Part shown: one piece after another, positions 13,201 through 26,452 of the stretch | Numbering within the stretch: position 1 is the first letter of the stretch | Layout: every line of letters begins with the position of its first letter | Notes under the pieces: model-generated | Told to the model about the DNA's origin: nothing | What the model saw: the letters and a program-made list of their open reading frames with translations, nothing else | Database searches by the model: none | Assembly: GCA_905250075.1 (NCBI GenBank) | Contig: CAJNOP010000092.1 | Location: forward strand, 372,001-436,000 | Source: Rotaria sp. Silwood1 | Lineage: Eukaryota; Rotifera; Eurotatoria; Philodinida; Philodinidae | Reading direction: 5' to 3' | DNA: 64,000 bases | Position numbers and translations under genes: made by a program

Positions 13201-13682
13201 TCGTAATAGTTCGTCATTCTTGGTTCAGAAAGAAAATCAGAACAAATATTCGGATATAGTGATAATTTCTGTTTCAAGTATCATTCAATAAATAATATGC
13301 ATAAAGATAGTTCAAATTAAACTGAGATATACAGCAACCGGTCTAAGATTTTCATGTCTATTTCTTAAAAAAAGCCAAGCATCGTCAGAATTATCGAAAT
13401 TAAAATAAATACAAAGGGAGATACTCCCAAAGTCTGATCTTTCATAAATGATATTTAAATTTGGACACCTCGATGTTTTCTCAAAATTTTTTTGATGACT
13501 TCACTCATTACGCACTGGAAAAATATGTTGTTTTTTGAAAAAGTATAAAATCTTTTTTCAATTTTTCTATGTTTATGTTTCTCCAGAATTTTCGAAGAAG
13601 TTTCATGGTAGCAAATTGATGTTGTTGTTTGAGAGAATATGTGAATTTGTAGGGCGTGTCAGAGTCGCTTTTTTGAGTTAAG
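10206..13682. other. intergenic, AT-rich, no gene seen
   Basis: No supported coding exon on either strand; the longest open frame (10830-11021, 63 codons) has no recognisable content. Short TC and GAAA microsatellites lie near 10273-10291 and 10370-10384. A sequence CAGAGGTGGGTAAAA at about 13094 looks like one end of a hAT-type element, but I found no matching opposite end. Confidence 0.5.
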
Positions 13683-13690
13683 CTTCATTA

Positions 13691-14598
13691 CAGAGTTGTA
13701 ACCGGTCAAAAAAATTCAGACCGGACCGGCCTGACCGGTTTAAATCTTATACCGGCCGGTCTAAAAATATTTCTAGACCGGCAAAAACCGGCAGACGTAT
13801 GAATTTTCTTTACATGGTAAAACTAGTTCTAGACATAGACCTTTTATCCATAAATTGGTTTTTACACTTTCCTTTTCATGTATATTATCATTTTCATAGC
13901 AAACAATAACACAAATTTCTACGATTGAATATGTTCTGGACAAAATAAAGTTCTTTTCTGCAAAAGCTGATAATTGATTTAAATTTCTTCTTTTATTATA
14001 TACAAAATTTGCACAAAAAAAATATCCTAATGATACATATTAAATTAACAAACTATGTGTTCGCATCCATAATAATTATAAAAATAAGAAGTTTATGTTA
14101 CTTACTTTTACTGTATTGAATAAAAAAAAATATATGACGAATACTTATCGTATCGTGCGTATATCTATCTGTACAATCAGCTTGACGGCCTACTCTCTTT
14201 TTTATTAATTTAATTAAAGATGTGTTGGCATGTTAACAAGAATTGAATTAATATCAAAAGGAATACATAAAAAAAAAATAACAATCAATATGTGACACTG
14301 TTCTGATTATTAAGATGTTGTAAATAGCAAATAATAGAAATCTTTTAAGAGGAAATTTAATGTATAGAAAAATTTGAATTTACATCGAAAAACAAAACTT
14401 TTGCTCTTTTCGTTTCAAAAATTGTAATGAACAGAAATAAATAATATTATCTTATTAAAAAATTAATAATAACACAACTTTTTCAAACCAGCAAAAACCG
14501 GTAAAAACCGGCCGGTCTAGCTGTTCAAACCGGCCCGGCCCGGCACCGGACCGGACCGGCCGGTCCGGGCCGGTTTCGCCGGGCCGGTTACAACTCTG
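13691..14598. mobile_element. complete non-autonomous hAT-superfamily element (MITE-like, 908 bp)
   Basis: The ends are perfect 15-base terminal inverted repeats, CAGAGTTGTAACCGG at 13691 and its complement ending at 14598. They are flanked by identical 8-base target-site duplications CTTCATTA at 13683-13690 and 14599-14606. An 8-base duplication and CAG-type ends are the signature of the hAT superfamily. The outer 110 bases on each side are full of direct and inverted CCGG/ACCGGCC motifs, while the core (about 13800-14490) is AT-rich and has no open frame of note. It therefore cannot encode transposase and would depend on one made elsewhere. The CCGG clusters are probably the subterminal transposase-binding sites. 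The intact duplication suggests a fairly recent insertion. Confidence 0.9.
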
Positions 14599-14606
14599 CT
14601 TCATTA

Positions 14607-17600
14607 TCTTTTGGGACATTGAAGATTTCTTCCCCTTAGAAAGTAAGAATTTTCCTCAGAGGAACTGCAGTTTCAGATGCTCTTTCAAATAAAAAAAAAT
14701 TAACTATGTAGTACAATATGGAGATTGAACATGAGGAATCCTGATCTTTTTCTTCTCTCTGAAAATATTGAACAGACAAAAGCAGCTTATGTTAAATGAT
14801 ACTCTAGTAATAGTTTGACCCCTATTATCGAACAATGAACTTTTTTTCTTTCAGGTATTGTACAATCACTAAAGGTACTCTATTTATATTCATCACTAGT
14901 AAATCTCTTCATCAATATATATCATATAATCAATCTGCCAAAATTTCTTCTATCTGAATGTAGAGAATAGTTTACTTAAAAAATGTACAGTTCTTTTCAT
15001 GTTTTCAAAACTATTAATTTTCAATATTCAATATTTTATAGACGAAGTAATATTGTCTATTTATAAAGTTTAGTTCTTCATATACTTAATTGTCTTCTTG
15101 TAATATTGAACGTATTATGATACAATTCAATTGAAATACAAGATAACAGCTGATTTATTTCCCATCCAAAAAAATTATGTACGTATGTATGTATATCTCA
15201 TGAATGTTACGCTATTCGGTAATCAGAGTAAAAAATGCACACGTTGATTGAATATCAAAATAAACAAACCATATCTAAATACAATATCCTAGAAATTTTT
15301 AATAATGATCAAATTTTCTCGTGAAGATTTATTCAAAAGATAAACATCAAGAACAATAAAACAATATTCTCTTCTTTTTTTTTTTTTTTTTTACACATTT
15401 TGATAAATTATCATTGGATGTTCTATAATGTAATATAAGTATCAAGGTATGTTCATCACATCTATTGAAATAGAATATTTATGACATATGCACACAGATT
15501 GACGTTTCTATTTTATTTTAGTCAAGCAGGTGTACTCCCATGAGTCCCATCAACAGCATTAGATCGTCCATCCTTGAAGAAGAAAATGTCCATTTTTGAT
15601 TACATGTTTTAACATGTTATACAGTGGTCAACTGTTCAACTTTTTATATACAACGTCAATCGATCATTGATCATGTCTTTGACTTATGTATATCCAATAA
15701 AAAGAAAAATACATCAATGTACTTTTATACAAATATGAACATTATTTTTTATTTATGTTAAGTATAGTATTTGAACTTTATAATTACTTAGTAAAGTAGA
15801 AAAATAATCATTATATGATTATATTTACAACAAACACCACATGCTTGTTCATAGCAAGGCTATAATATTGACAAACATATACACACACACAATGATGTCT
15901 TCTCACGTTCATACATGCTGTGTTTTTAACGCACAATTGACATTTACGAACACATGAGGATATCCATGATGCAATCACTCAACCACCAGCTACTTTAGTC
16001 AATCATTAGTTCTTAGTTCTAATCAAGAGTAACTGATTAAATTTATAAATAAATATATATATATATATATGCTTTTTTCTCTTTCTTAATCAATAATGTT
16101 TATATGTGATGTGTTTCCGTTCTAATAGGAGTATGCTTGTGTTCATCTATGAAGGTCATATACACATGTATAAATGAACTTTGCTTTGCTTGACAGAAGT
16201 TTGTTATGACTTTTTTTTTTTTTTTTTTTGTCTTTCTGTCTTTCTTTTAATATATGTGAAAAAAAAAGACAAAGATTTGATTAGTTTTTCCCAACATATC
16301 GATTAACGAGTCAATTTGACCAGAACAAAAGACGCGTGCGATAAGAAAGAAACAATCCCATATATAATATATATTAAAGAGAAAAATCTTATGGTGGGAA
16401 GAGATACTGCTGTTATAAGTACATCCATTGATCATCTTTTTTTTTTCTTGCTCCTATACATTTATTCAAAGTTTTGTGTCTTGTCAAAATCCATTGTGGT
16501 TTATATGTATCTTGCGTAAGAATTAATTTGTTTTAGTTTGATCAAGTCTCACAAGATGCTACGGTCACCTGGCTTTTTTTTTTTCTTTTCGACTTTGTAA
16601 ATATTATTATTTTTATTATTATTACAAATAACATGCAATGTTGACCATTAATCCTCTCTGTAGCCTCCACTTTTTTTTTTGTTGTTGTCAAGGTAAATCA
16701 TAATAAGTTTAAAGTGCATGCATCATTAGCTATCGATATAATATTGCATGTGTCAATTTCATCTTAATCTTAAGTAAAAAAAGAAAGAAAAAAAAAAATG
16801 AAGAAAAACATTCTCTATAAGTAGACATGCAATAGCATAATATCATGAAAGTTTCTTCCATGTTCACTAGTATGATTATATATCATGATGACATCCTATC
16901 AATTAGGGCTTAATCGTTATACGTTTATTTTGACTAGTTGTTTAGTACATCTGTGACCACTCCCATATATCAATAGTCATTACACAAGTTAAAAGAAATG
17001 AATGATTCAATTTACTACTACTACATCCAACACCTAACGTCTATGTATGTCTATATATTCTTAACCATAAATCTCTGATGTTGTTCAAAGAGATGATTAT
17101 TGCCCTATAGAAAAAGAGAATTCATTACATATGGCTTCATTTTCATGTCCATCTGTATTGAAGAGATAAACAGACGATCGATGTCGCAAAGAAATAAACA
17201 GATCATCTTATGTACTTCTATAGAAAATAGGCAAAAAAAAAAAATCTCATTTTCTTTCGTGTCAAAATTTAACGGACAGATTATTTCCGTTTATTGCATA
17301 AAAAATCATTGTCCCTCGTGTGTGTATGTATGTATGTATGTATGAGTATGATGAGACGGGGTAAATACAATTGACCAAATCACTTAAAGATAAGAGTCTG
17401 AATGGACGAAGTCAAAACGATTGCGTGACTATAAAGCAGACGACGAATACTTCGTTCATGCATAAAAAAAAAGAATCCCGCCTCATATACAACCCTATAA
17501 CAATTTCCTGTATTAGCAAAAAACCTTGAACCTTATTATAAGCGAGACAGACGATCACTTGTCGTATCCATCATTACTACCAACAAACAAAACTAAAGAC

Positions 17601-17834
17601 GTCTATCATATAGATTTGTACTAGTTTCAAGACTATTACATTGAAAAAATTATCGATAAACAATAACTGGAGAGAAAAAAGCCCAAATCTAAAAGAGCAC
17701 TCTTTGCTACTATTAATAATACCTTTGATTTGTGCTATTTCCTTTTCTTTCCTTTTCTTCTTCCTTTTCTTTTTCTCTTCCTATTTCCTTTATAGATAGA
17801 TGTATGTTTGTTCGTCTCTTATACACAATACATT
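14607..17834. other. intergenic region upstream of the protocadherin
   Basis: No supported gene. It contains long T runs (15369-15391, 16210-16229), an AT dinucleotide run (about 16054-16070) and a CT/T-rich stretch at 17736-17795. It presumably carries the protocadherin promoter in its last kilobase, but no specific element can be named. Confidence 0.45.
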
Positions 17835-20800
17835 ATGAATATGTTGTTCAGCATATTGATATTCATAAATTTTTTTATCTTATATTCATATTCAATTGTT
17901 TCACAAATTCTTCCATCTGTATCAATATTTGAAGAAAGTCCAATATCAACTATTGTTGTTGATCTTCGTCCTATATTTCAAACACTTAATGTACATCCAA
18001 ATCAAGCAGCTTTACTTCATAGTCAACCAAGTCAACCATTTGAATATATAAATGGATATATACGATTAAAATCTCGTTTAGATCGTGAAGATTATGTACA
18101 AAAACGTTTATGTATTGGTGGTGGAAATAATTTTCAATGTAATTTTACATTAACATTAACAGTTAATCTTAATCAAACACCTTATAATTATATATTATCA
18201 CAACCAATATCATGTCATGATATAAATGATATGATACCAAAATTTTCTCAAATCGAATCAAAAATTTTCATGGCTGAAAATGTTCCTATTGGACATCGTA
18301 TACCACTTGAAATAGCTATTGATTTAGATTCATTATCTTATGGTATTGATAATTATCATTTAGAATCAATGAATGATAATGAACAATATCAATTTTCTAT
18401 TGTTTATGATAATCATAGTCGTGAATTAGAATTAATTGTTAAAGAAAAATTAGATCGTGAAATTAATGAAAAATATTTATTTAAATTAATGGCTATTGAT
18501 CGTGGACAACCACCAAATATTGGTATACAAACATTAATCATTGAAATACTGTAAGAAAATTATTATTATTATTATTTTTTTTTTCTTAATAAATTTTTGC
18601 ATTTTCAGTGATATAAATGATAGTCGACCACGTTTTGAATTATCTATTTATAATATTACAGTAGCTGAAAATACAATACCAGAATATTTACTTAAAATAC
18701 ATGCTATTGATAATGATATTGATTCAAATGCTGAATTAATATATATATTAGAAAATAATTATGATAATCTTTTTTATTTAGATAATAGTACAGGAATATT
18801 AAAATTAAATCAAGCATTTGATTATGAATTACATAAATTTTATCAATTAAATGTACAAGTACATGATAATGGTATTAATCCATTAAGTGATACATGTATT
18901 ATTTATATATATGTACTTGATCAAAATGATCATGCACCATCTATACAAATGAAATTTAATCCAATATTTGAATATAATCAAGATGGAAATATGGCTTATG
19001 TAAAAGAATCTTTTGATATTAATTTACCAATAGCTTTTGTTACCGTATATGATCAAGATTCAGATGATCGTGGAAAAGTATGTTAAGAAAAAAAAAATAT
19101 ATATGATCTCTGCTTGAATTAGAGAAAAATAGATAAAATTGAATTAATTTTAACAATTTATCTTTATCTTCTCGTATGATGTCAAGAAAATATTAACGCA
19201 TGTTCGATAATAATATATCGATATATAGTTTCTTTACGTCATATGTTAACTTGAGTCCAATCGAATTTTCTCTGTCGAACAGATAATTAAAAATTCTAAG
19301 AAGGTTAAGACCTATTTATCAGAGCATAAATATAAAATACAACACTACTTGAATATTATATCTATATGACTTTTTTCATAAATATTAATTTTTAGGCTCA
19401 ATTAACAATTGAACCTCATAATTTATTTAATCTTGAATTAATACGTCCGAATTATTATGCTATAAAATCTATAAATAATTTTGATCGTGAAACATTATCA
19501 TATTATAAAATTGAATTACGTGCACGTGATTTTGGTCAACCAAGTTTACGTCGTTCAATGACATTTGAATTAAATATAACTGATATAAATGATCAAATAC
19601 CATATTTTAAAACAAATTATACATTTGATTTAATTGAAAATAATCGTATACCAACAATAATTGGTCAAATTCATGCATATGATTATGATCAAGGTATAAA
19701 TGGACAAATAACATATACAATAATACCAAAATCATCATATTTTTTTATAACATCAAATGATGGTATTTTATCAACAAATACATCATTTGATTATGAAATT
19801 CGACGTATATATAAATTTCAAGTATGTGCACATGATCATGGACAACCATCACTTGAATCATATGTTAATATACAAATAAATATAATAAATATAAATGAAT
19901 ATTCACCTAAATTTGAAAAAGATAATTATGAATATTCAATATATGAAAATCGAACAATAATAAAATATATTGGACAAGTTAAAGCATATGATCAAGATTA
20001 TAAAGATTTAATTAGTTATACATTAGGAAATTATGAAGATTTATTTATTATTGATAATGATGGAAAAATTTCAACAAAATTTATATTTGATAGAGAATTA
20101 CAAGATGAATATAAATTAACAGTTATTGCAACTGATAATTCAACATTTGGATCAACAATTGTTACTATAAAAATTTTGTATTGAAAAAAAAAAAAAAACT
20201 TTCTTTTCTTTTATTTAGAAAATTTTTATTTATATTTTTATTTTATACATAGGGATATAAATGATAATCCTCCTGTATTTATATGGCCTGAAACAAATGA
20301 AATTCAACATATACTTTCTGATGATCATTCAGAACATATTGATATAAATAATCCATTGGCACAATTTATAACTGATATTATTATACGAGATGATGATTTA
20401 GGAAATAATTCATTAATTAATTTAACAATATCAAATAATGAATTTTTTTATATTGATTTAAATAATTCATTATGGTTAAAAAATTCATCAATATTACCTG
20501 GTCTATATAAAATAGAACTTCAAGCAAAAAATTTTGAATTTGAAACAAAAAAATTTTTACATATTATTATTAATGAACGAAATTTATTAAGATTAAATTT
20601 ATTTAATAATATGAGTAAAACATTTAAAAAATTTTCAATATTAATTATAATTATTTTAATATTTTTTATTATAATGAGTTTTATTATTTTTTTTATTATT
20701 TATTATATATGTATAAGAAAAAATGTTGAAAAAAAATTATATGGTAGTAGATTAATTGTTAATGATGAAGATAAATCAAAACAAAATAGTCCACAAACAA

Positions 20801-21853
20801 AATCAACAACCGTTATATTACCATCAATTCATAGTAATGATTATACTATTATTACTAAACAAAGAAAAGTAAGTTATACTAATGTGTTTATATCTTGAGT
20901 GTGTCATTCATTTTATTTTTTGGAGTATATATATCAACACTAGAATTTTTGCCCTTTACGTCGATACGTTTACATAGGATCAATCGAGTGATGATGATTG
21001 TTTTTTCTTGCTCAACTGAGCGCATGCATATCATTTCGAATGGCCATGTGGCTACTAATGACCTTCTCTTTCTCTATTAGAAAAATATGACAGTCTCTTG
21101 GTTTTATGAGCTAATAAAAAAAAAGAAAGAAAAAGAACTATTTAAATTAAAAAAAAAGAAAATTTGATATTAATCATATAATTCTTTGTTCAGAATTCAC
21201 AAATTCCATGTGCTAATAGTCCATCGACAACAGATGCTGAATTTTCTTCATCACTTCTTTCTTGTCCATTCAATGGTACATCATCATCATCAACATCAGA
21301 TCTTGATCGTTCACATAATAATAATAATAATAATAATCATCATCATCATCATAATCATCAAAATCTACCATCATCAACTGTATCAGCATTAACAACTCTT
21401 ACACGAAAATCAACACGTCGACAACAAACAAAAAATGTTAGTTTTCAAGCAACATTAACTAATCCAACAAATAATGTTTTTAATGATTTATTTCAAAATA
21501 CATCATCAACATTTAGTACATTACCAAAACAAACAAAACATGATATATCAATAGCAAATATAAATCAAAATTCACCTATTTTAACAGATTTACCACGAAC
21601 ACAATCAAATGATTTTCCAACATTACAAACAATACTTAATCCATCAATAAAAGATATTCAAACAAAATTACCACAACCACAACCACCACCATTACTTAAT
21701 GGAATTCTTTTACTTGATAAAATGCTTGCAAAATCATCAATAACAAATAATAATGAGAAAAAACATACAATATCACCATCATCATCAACAATTAGTAATA
21801 GTGGATGGTATAATGTCACATCAAATTATCAGACACGAGCTAGTATTGTATAA
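17835..21853 (+). CDS. protocadherin with seven extracellular cadherin repeats
   Basis: Five exons: 17835-18550, 18609-19077, 19396-20177, 20253-20868, 21194-21853; 3243 bases, 1080 residues, frame kept throughout. Protocadherins are calcium-dependent cell-adhesion receptors at the plasma membrane. A hydrophobic signal peptide (about residues 1-25) precedes seven cadherin repeats, each closing with a linker such as L-D-I-N-D-S-R-P-R-F, T-D-I-N-D-Q-I-P-Y-F or L-D-I-N-D-N-P-P-V-F. Internal L-D-R-E and D-x-D calcium motifs are present; the seventh repeat is degenerate. One transmembrane helix (20628-20717, isoleucine/phenylalanine-rich) is followed by a cytoplasmic tail of about 270 residues rich in Ser, Thr and Asn, with an Asn/His run at 21317-21359. 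Seven repeats is the delta-1 protocadherin number, but the tail shows no motif I can match. Splice sites fall inside the D-I-N-D linkers at two junctions. Start: ATG 17835 puts the signal core at the N-terminus; in-frame ATGs at 17808 and 17841 are alternatives. Confidence 0.9.
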
Positions 21854-21932
21854 TTATTGTATAACCAAGTGTGCATGTTGACTAGTCGTTGTTTCTTTTT
21901 TCTTTTTCTTTGTATAGGGAATTGTTTTGAAT

Positions 21933-21938
21933 AATAAA
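21933..21938 (+). promoter_or_regulatory. poly(A) signal of the protocadherin gene
   Basis: AATAAA 80 bases after the stop codon, on the same strand, followed by T-rich sequence. Position and motif fit a 3' processing signal. Confidence 0.5.
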
Positions 21939-23113
21939 AACTGTTGCTTTTATGTGTGGATTAAACATTTCCATAATTTGAAATGTTTAAATCATAGATC
22001 TAATAGATGAATTTTAATACTAAAAGAGATTTTCAATGGGACTTGAGAGTCTAATTAAAAAAAAAATGTCTTCGCTATATCCAGAGGGAGCATCAAGTGA
22101 CTAATAAATAAAAGAAATAGTAGTTTTGTAGAATAGAACATATAGGGAAAAACAAATCTGCATGAAGATTAATCGGTGATACAAAGAAAAAACTTTCTTT
22201 TTGTATTTAATCTTCCCATAATTAGACATCAATATGAAATATGATGATGTCATATATCAATCACTAACATTAATCAAAATGTATAGCATCATACTTCTAG
22301 CAGCACATACAATTAACAGCAAGTGGAGTTGATCATAGGTTGTTTTCTGCTTTTGTTTAGATTCACTTAAGAATATTACCATAGAGAACTTTAGTACATC
22401 TCTTCGAAATTAAAAGAATTTCTAATGAATATTTAAAGTAGATATGGTAGAGCATATCTTAGAATGTTCATCATATAGATTCTAATGAGCTATAAATATT
22501 CTGAAAAGAGTTCGATTGAAACTTTCCATACAGTCAGATCTTAATAAGAATATCAAAATTGTTGGTGGATATGGGCAATCTGAAAAAAAAGCGTTTTTTT
22601 CATAGTTATATCTTACTATAGAAACGACGAAAAGATCTTAAACTTCCATCATAAATTATTCTTAGCAGTGTTCATATCGGTGGAAAGTTTCAAGACGATA
22701 TTCGAAAATTAGTTTTCTCTATGTTTCTGATTAGACGCCACAACATTAACTTCAAATATATTGAATGCAAAGCAATAATCCCAAGTCAAAACTGATTAAT
22801 CATGTAGGAAACTTTTGTATATATATCTCAACAAGGAGAATATTAAAGATTTTATCTGAAACTTCTTTAGCACGATATTACTTAAATGATATGTTGACAA
22901 TGAAGAGCTTGGAACTAAAACTTTCTCAATCAAATATGTATTTCCGAACAACTTATTGTCGTTCATAATAAATTTTTCCCAACAGATGTCTCTCAAAATA
23001 ATTCATTTATTAGCGACATGTAAAAAACTTGGAAAATCAAACTAAAGAATTGTTGCCAAGCATCATAACATGTAAATGGTAATAGTTTGAATCTATTTGT
23101 TATTTAATTGATC
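21939..23113. other. intergenic, no gene seen
   Basis: AT-rich DNA between two same-strand genes with no recognisable coding exon. A 66-67-codon open frame on each strand at about 22765-22996 lacks any recognisable motif. Confidence 0.5.
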
Positions 23114-25535
23114 ATGCCGCAAGTTGTTGCTACACAAACTTATTGTCTTGAAAATTCAAATAAATTAACACGACCAGGTTTTGAAACATTTTTGACTACT
23201 GATGATAGTCGTGGACCAACAGTTGTTGATAAACGTCAAGTTAAACGTCTCTATCGTTTACAACGCAAACCTAACACAAATACTCGTCTACATTTGGATA
23301 ATTCAGATGTTGGCTATGATACAGAAGGACATTTCGAAAGTGTTGTACGTAAACAAATAGATGAAAGTTTTGTTCAACCACCTAAAAGAGTTTATCATCG
23401 ACCATTGGATGTATCAAATAAAGCCTTGGCAAAACTTTCATTGGGAAAAACTCGTCGTGATCCTCAACAGATTATACCAAGTCAAATTACAACAGTGCGT
23501 AGTCATCCAGAAGCTATTACTATACTTCGGTATGATAAAAATCTAACAAAAATTTGAATCGATATACGAAGTTTTGTTTTTTTATTCTTCAGACATGAAC
23601 AAGATTCTGATAAAGAAATTGTACCTCGTTTTACAGATCGACTAGTTTTAGATCGAACTATTCGTAGTCGATTAGGTCCCGGTGGTAATTTTTTCTCTAT
23701 GATATCTTTCGTAAATTTTCTTCTTTTTTAGGTACACTAAATCCTGGAGAAGATTGTAAACAAGCTGAAGATTATCTTCGAAATCTTACATCTAATTCGA
23801 AACAACAAAAAAGCTTAAAAATGAATGAATTACATCGCAATCAACTCGCTCATCATTTTATGTGTACATCCATGCAACAAGCTGCTTTTGATGAAATACC
23901 ATGGGGTAAAATAAAATACATCATCAGTTATTTAATTTTTTTCTTTTTTTGTTTCTTCAAATGAAAAATTTGTTAGATTCAAAACTACCACCAAAATTAC
24001 CAGTACCATTAACAACTTATGAAGTTAATGGTAGTGATCCATTATTAAAATCGAAAAGTCATTCATCATTTCTTGATTCACGTACATGTAATATTCTTCA
24101 ATGGGATCGTGTACAATCACGAAATATTCATTACAATCAAAAACCTTTTAATAATGTTGAACCATTACCACGTGCACAACAGATACCTGGTTATTCAGGT
24201 TCAATTGGTGGTTATAATCTACAAGATATTGATAATCCAGAAATTGATTTTAAACCTTATACAGTACTTCGTACTGAACAACCAAAATTTTCACTCAATC
24301 CTTTGTGAGTTAAAGATTTTTCGATCTTTTTTTTTCTTTCATAAAAGCTTGAAATGAAGAGTATATGTCACAAAAAGTAGCAGATACTGTTGAGTCATAT
24401 AATGATCAATAATAAAAGAGCTTTAGTTGTTGTCCTACTTTCATCGAACAAAAATGGTTCTGGAATCATTTTACGGAATTCATGTTGTTCTAAAAGATTT
24501 TGAATGTAGACATTCCAAAAATTCTCGAGCAGATCTATCGTTTGGTATTATTCAGCGTATCTCATCTTGAGGAGCTCAAGAAAACGGCTGTCTCTTTTGC
24601 TAATCTTACCAAAAATTTTAAAAAAATTCATAAAGAAATGTTAAGTGCGAATGAAGATTCTTCATGCAAAGCGAAAACATCATACTTCAATGTACTCTAA
24701 GGATATGCAAAAGCTATTCTTGAGACCTTGTTAACTATTTCAAATATACTATGGATACCTTTTACGAGTGTATTAATTTGTCTTCATTCTAAATAAATCT
24801 TTCTACCACAAAAATTTCTATAAAATGAACTAAAACTAATATGTTCGTTATATACCCTTAGAATACGTTGAAGTATGGAATTTTGTTGTTTTCTTCTTGA
24901 TAAGACTTTACAAGACTTCAACACTGAAGTCTCTGTTGTTCTTCCTCTCTCGAGTATCGTACGATGATGCTGTGTGATACTAGCTACCTAAGAAAAACAG
25001 AGAATACTATGACTATCTGGTGAAGATAGATAGTCATACAAGTTAAAATCTGCATCAAAGCTTAAAACGTATATATATATATGTATAAAGTTTCCGTTGC
25101 CAAAATGTTAAATATATTTTCTTTCTAGTAAAACAAATATTCCATTTTATACTGGAAAAACACATTGGACTAAAGTTGATCCTGTATCTCATTATGATGA
25201 ATTTGGTCACGCTTATACAACAACAGCAGCATTTCATAAGTAAGAAATTGTATTTTTTTTTTCTTGGTTTATTTTTTACTTTAATATTTATGATTAGATC
25301 ATTTCCTATTGATAATTCATTGTATCATCATTCTGATTTACATGGACCATTATCACAAATTGTAACAACTGTTATACCACAAAATCCATTTAATCAAATG
25401 GATATTAGTAGTACAACAATAAATGCATCAATAGATAGTCGATCACATATTTTAATTCGACAATTACCAAGAAAATCATTAAACGACAATAAAAAAAATG
25501 AAAAACAAATTGTTAATAATGAAGTTAACAATTAA
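23114..25535 (+). CDS. unrecognised protein of 452 residues, possibly ciliary
   Basis: Six exons: 23114-23529, 23593-23684, 23732-23905, 23977-24304, 25129-25239, 25298-25535; 1359 bases, all junctions GT-AG and in frame. No signal peptide, membrane segment or enzyme motif is visible. The protein is soluble-looking and rich in Pro, Asn, Gln, Thr and aromatic residues. Short proline-anchored segments (F-V-Q-P-P-K-R-V-Y-H-R-P-L-D, P-F-Y-T-G-K-T-H-W-T-K, Y-D-E-F-G-H-A-Y) resemble in style the extended proteins that line or coat axonemal microtubules, but I cannot assign a family. Neighbours at 26453 and 37156 belong to cilium-linked families, which is weak support only. The fourth intron (824 bases) is much longer than the others. 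Codon use and splice-site quality argue that the gene is real and intact. Confidence 0.75.
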
Positions 25536-25566
25536 AACAATGAATTTAATTTTTTCATTTCTATTA

Positions 25567-25815
25567 TTAATCAAATAAAATATCATTACTTTTTGTATAA
25601 AACCATTCATTTGTATATAATTCACGAGGTCGTAAATGTTGAGAAAGTGGTCGATGTAAATGATTGTATAATAATTTGATGATATTTTCATCATTATGAT
25701 TCTGTTGATTTGGATTGAAAATTTTATTTTCAATTGAATTGAATTTATGATCTATCTTTTTTGTAATATTCATAATATTGTTTTGTGAAGATTGAGAATG
25801 TTGAAATTGATTCAT
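25567..25815 (-). CDS. small hypothetical protein, convergent with the previous gene
   Basis: An 82-codon open frame with its own ATG and an in-frame TGA ten codons upstream. The C-terminal third (P-L-S-Q-H-L-R-P-R-E-L-Y-T-N-E-W-F-Y-T-K) is balanced in composition and looks protein-like; the N-terminal half is Asn/Gln/Ile-rich low complexity. Its stop lies only 32 bases from the stop of the plus-strand gene, and a plus-strand AATAAA (25574-25579) overlaps its end. It could be a real small gene, the last exon of a longer one, or a chance frame. Family unknown. Confidence 0.35.
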   Translation of the reverse strand: MNQFQHSQSSQNNIMNITKKIDHKFNSIENKIFNPNQQNHNDENIIKLLYNHLHRPLSQHLRPRELYTNEWFYTKSNDILFD

Positions 25816-26452
25816 CTTTAAATGAGTATTATTATTTGATAATCATTTTTTTTCTTCATAATCTAATGCTATTTGAGCTTTAAATAGATTTTGGTAAAAT
25901 GATGAGAATTAGTAGATAATAGCAATAGCTTATTTCGTTTATTTAAAATAAAAAATAATGAATATCAATCAGGCGCGAATACAAAAAAAAAATTTCTATA
26001 GAAAAAAATATTCGAAACTACTATATAAGTTTTTATTTAACATTAGTATAGAAAAATTTGTATTCGAGATAAGTTTCTCAATACGTTTGTTCGACGACAT
26101 AGATTCACTCTAAAGAAAGAATTATATACATAATAATACATGCAGTTCATATTGAATTCAGAAGAAAATCTCAATGAGCTTAGCATTATTTTCATTTGAA
26201 AAAAGATCGTTAGTGTATATTACATATTTATAAAACAGTTCAAAACATGTTGAATATTGTCATTCAATGTAATCAAAATATAATATTGTTAATGTTTGTC
26301 AAAGATGGCGTTAGATTCTTTTTTTTTGTATAAAGCTGCTGTTGCTAGGTTGCAATTGACTAACGTAATAGAAAACATGGTGTGAATAAAAATAAAGTAC
26401 TCATACTTCGAAAGTATTTACATAATAAATTGTTATAAATGTTGATTTGAAT
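25816..26452. other. intergenic, upstream of LRRC27
   Basis: AT-rich, no coding signal. It likely contains the LRRC27 promoter; no distinct element recognised. Confidence 0.45.

Noticed and set aside
17808..17834. Protocadherin start at the upstream ATG 17808
   Set aside because: It adds a polar nonapeptide before the signal core; ATG 17835 gives a typical signal peptide. Not excluded, so noted as an alternative.
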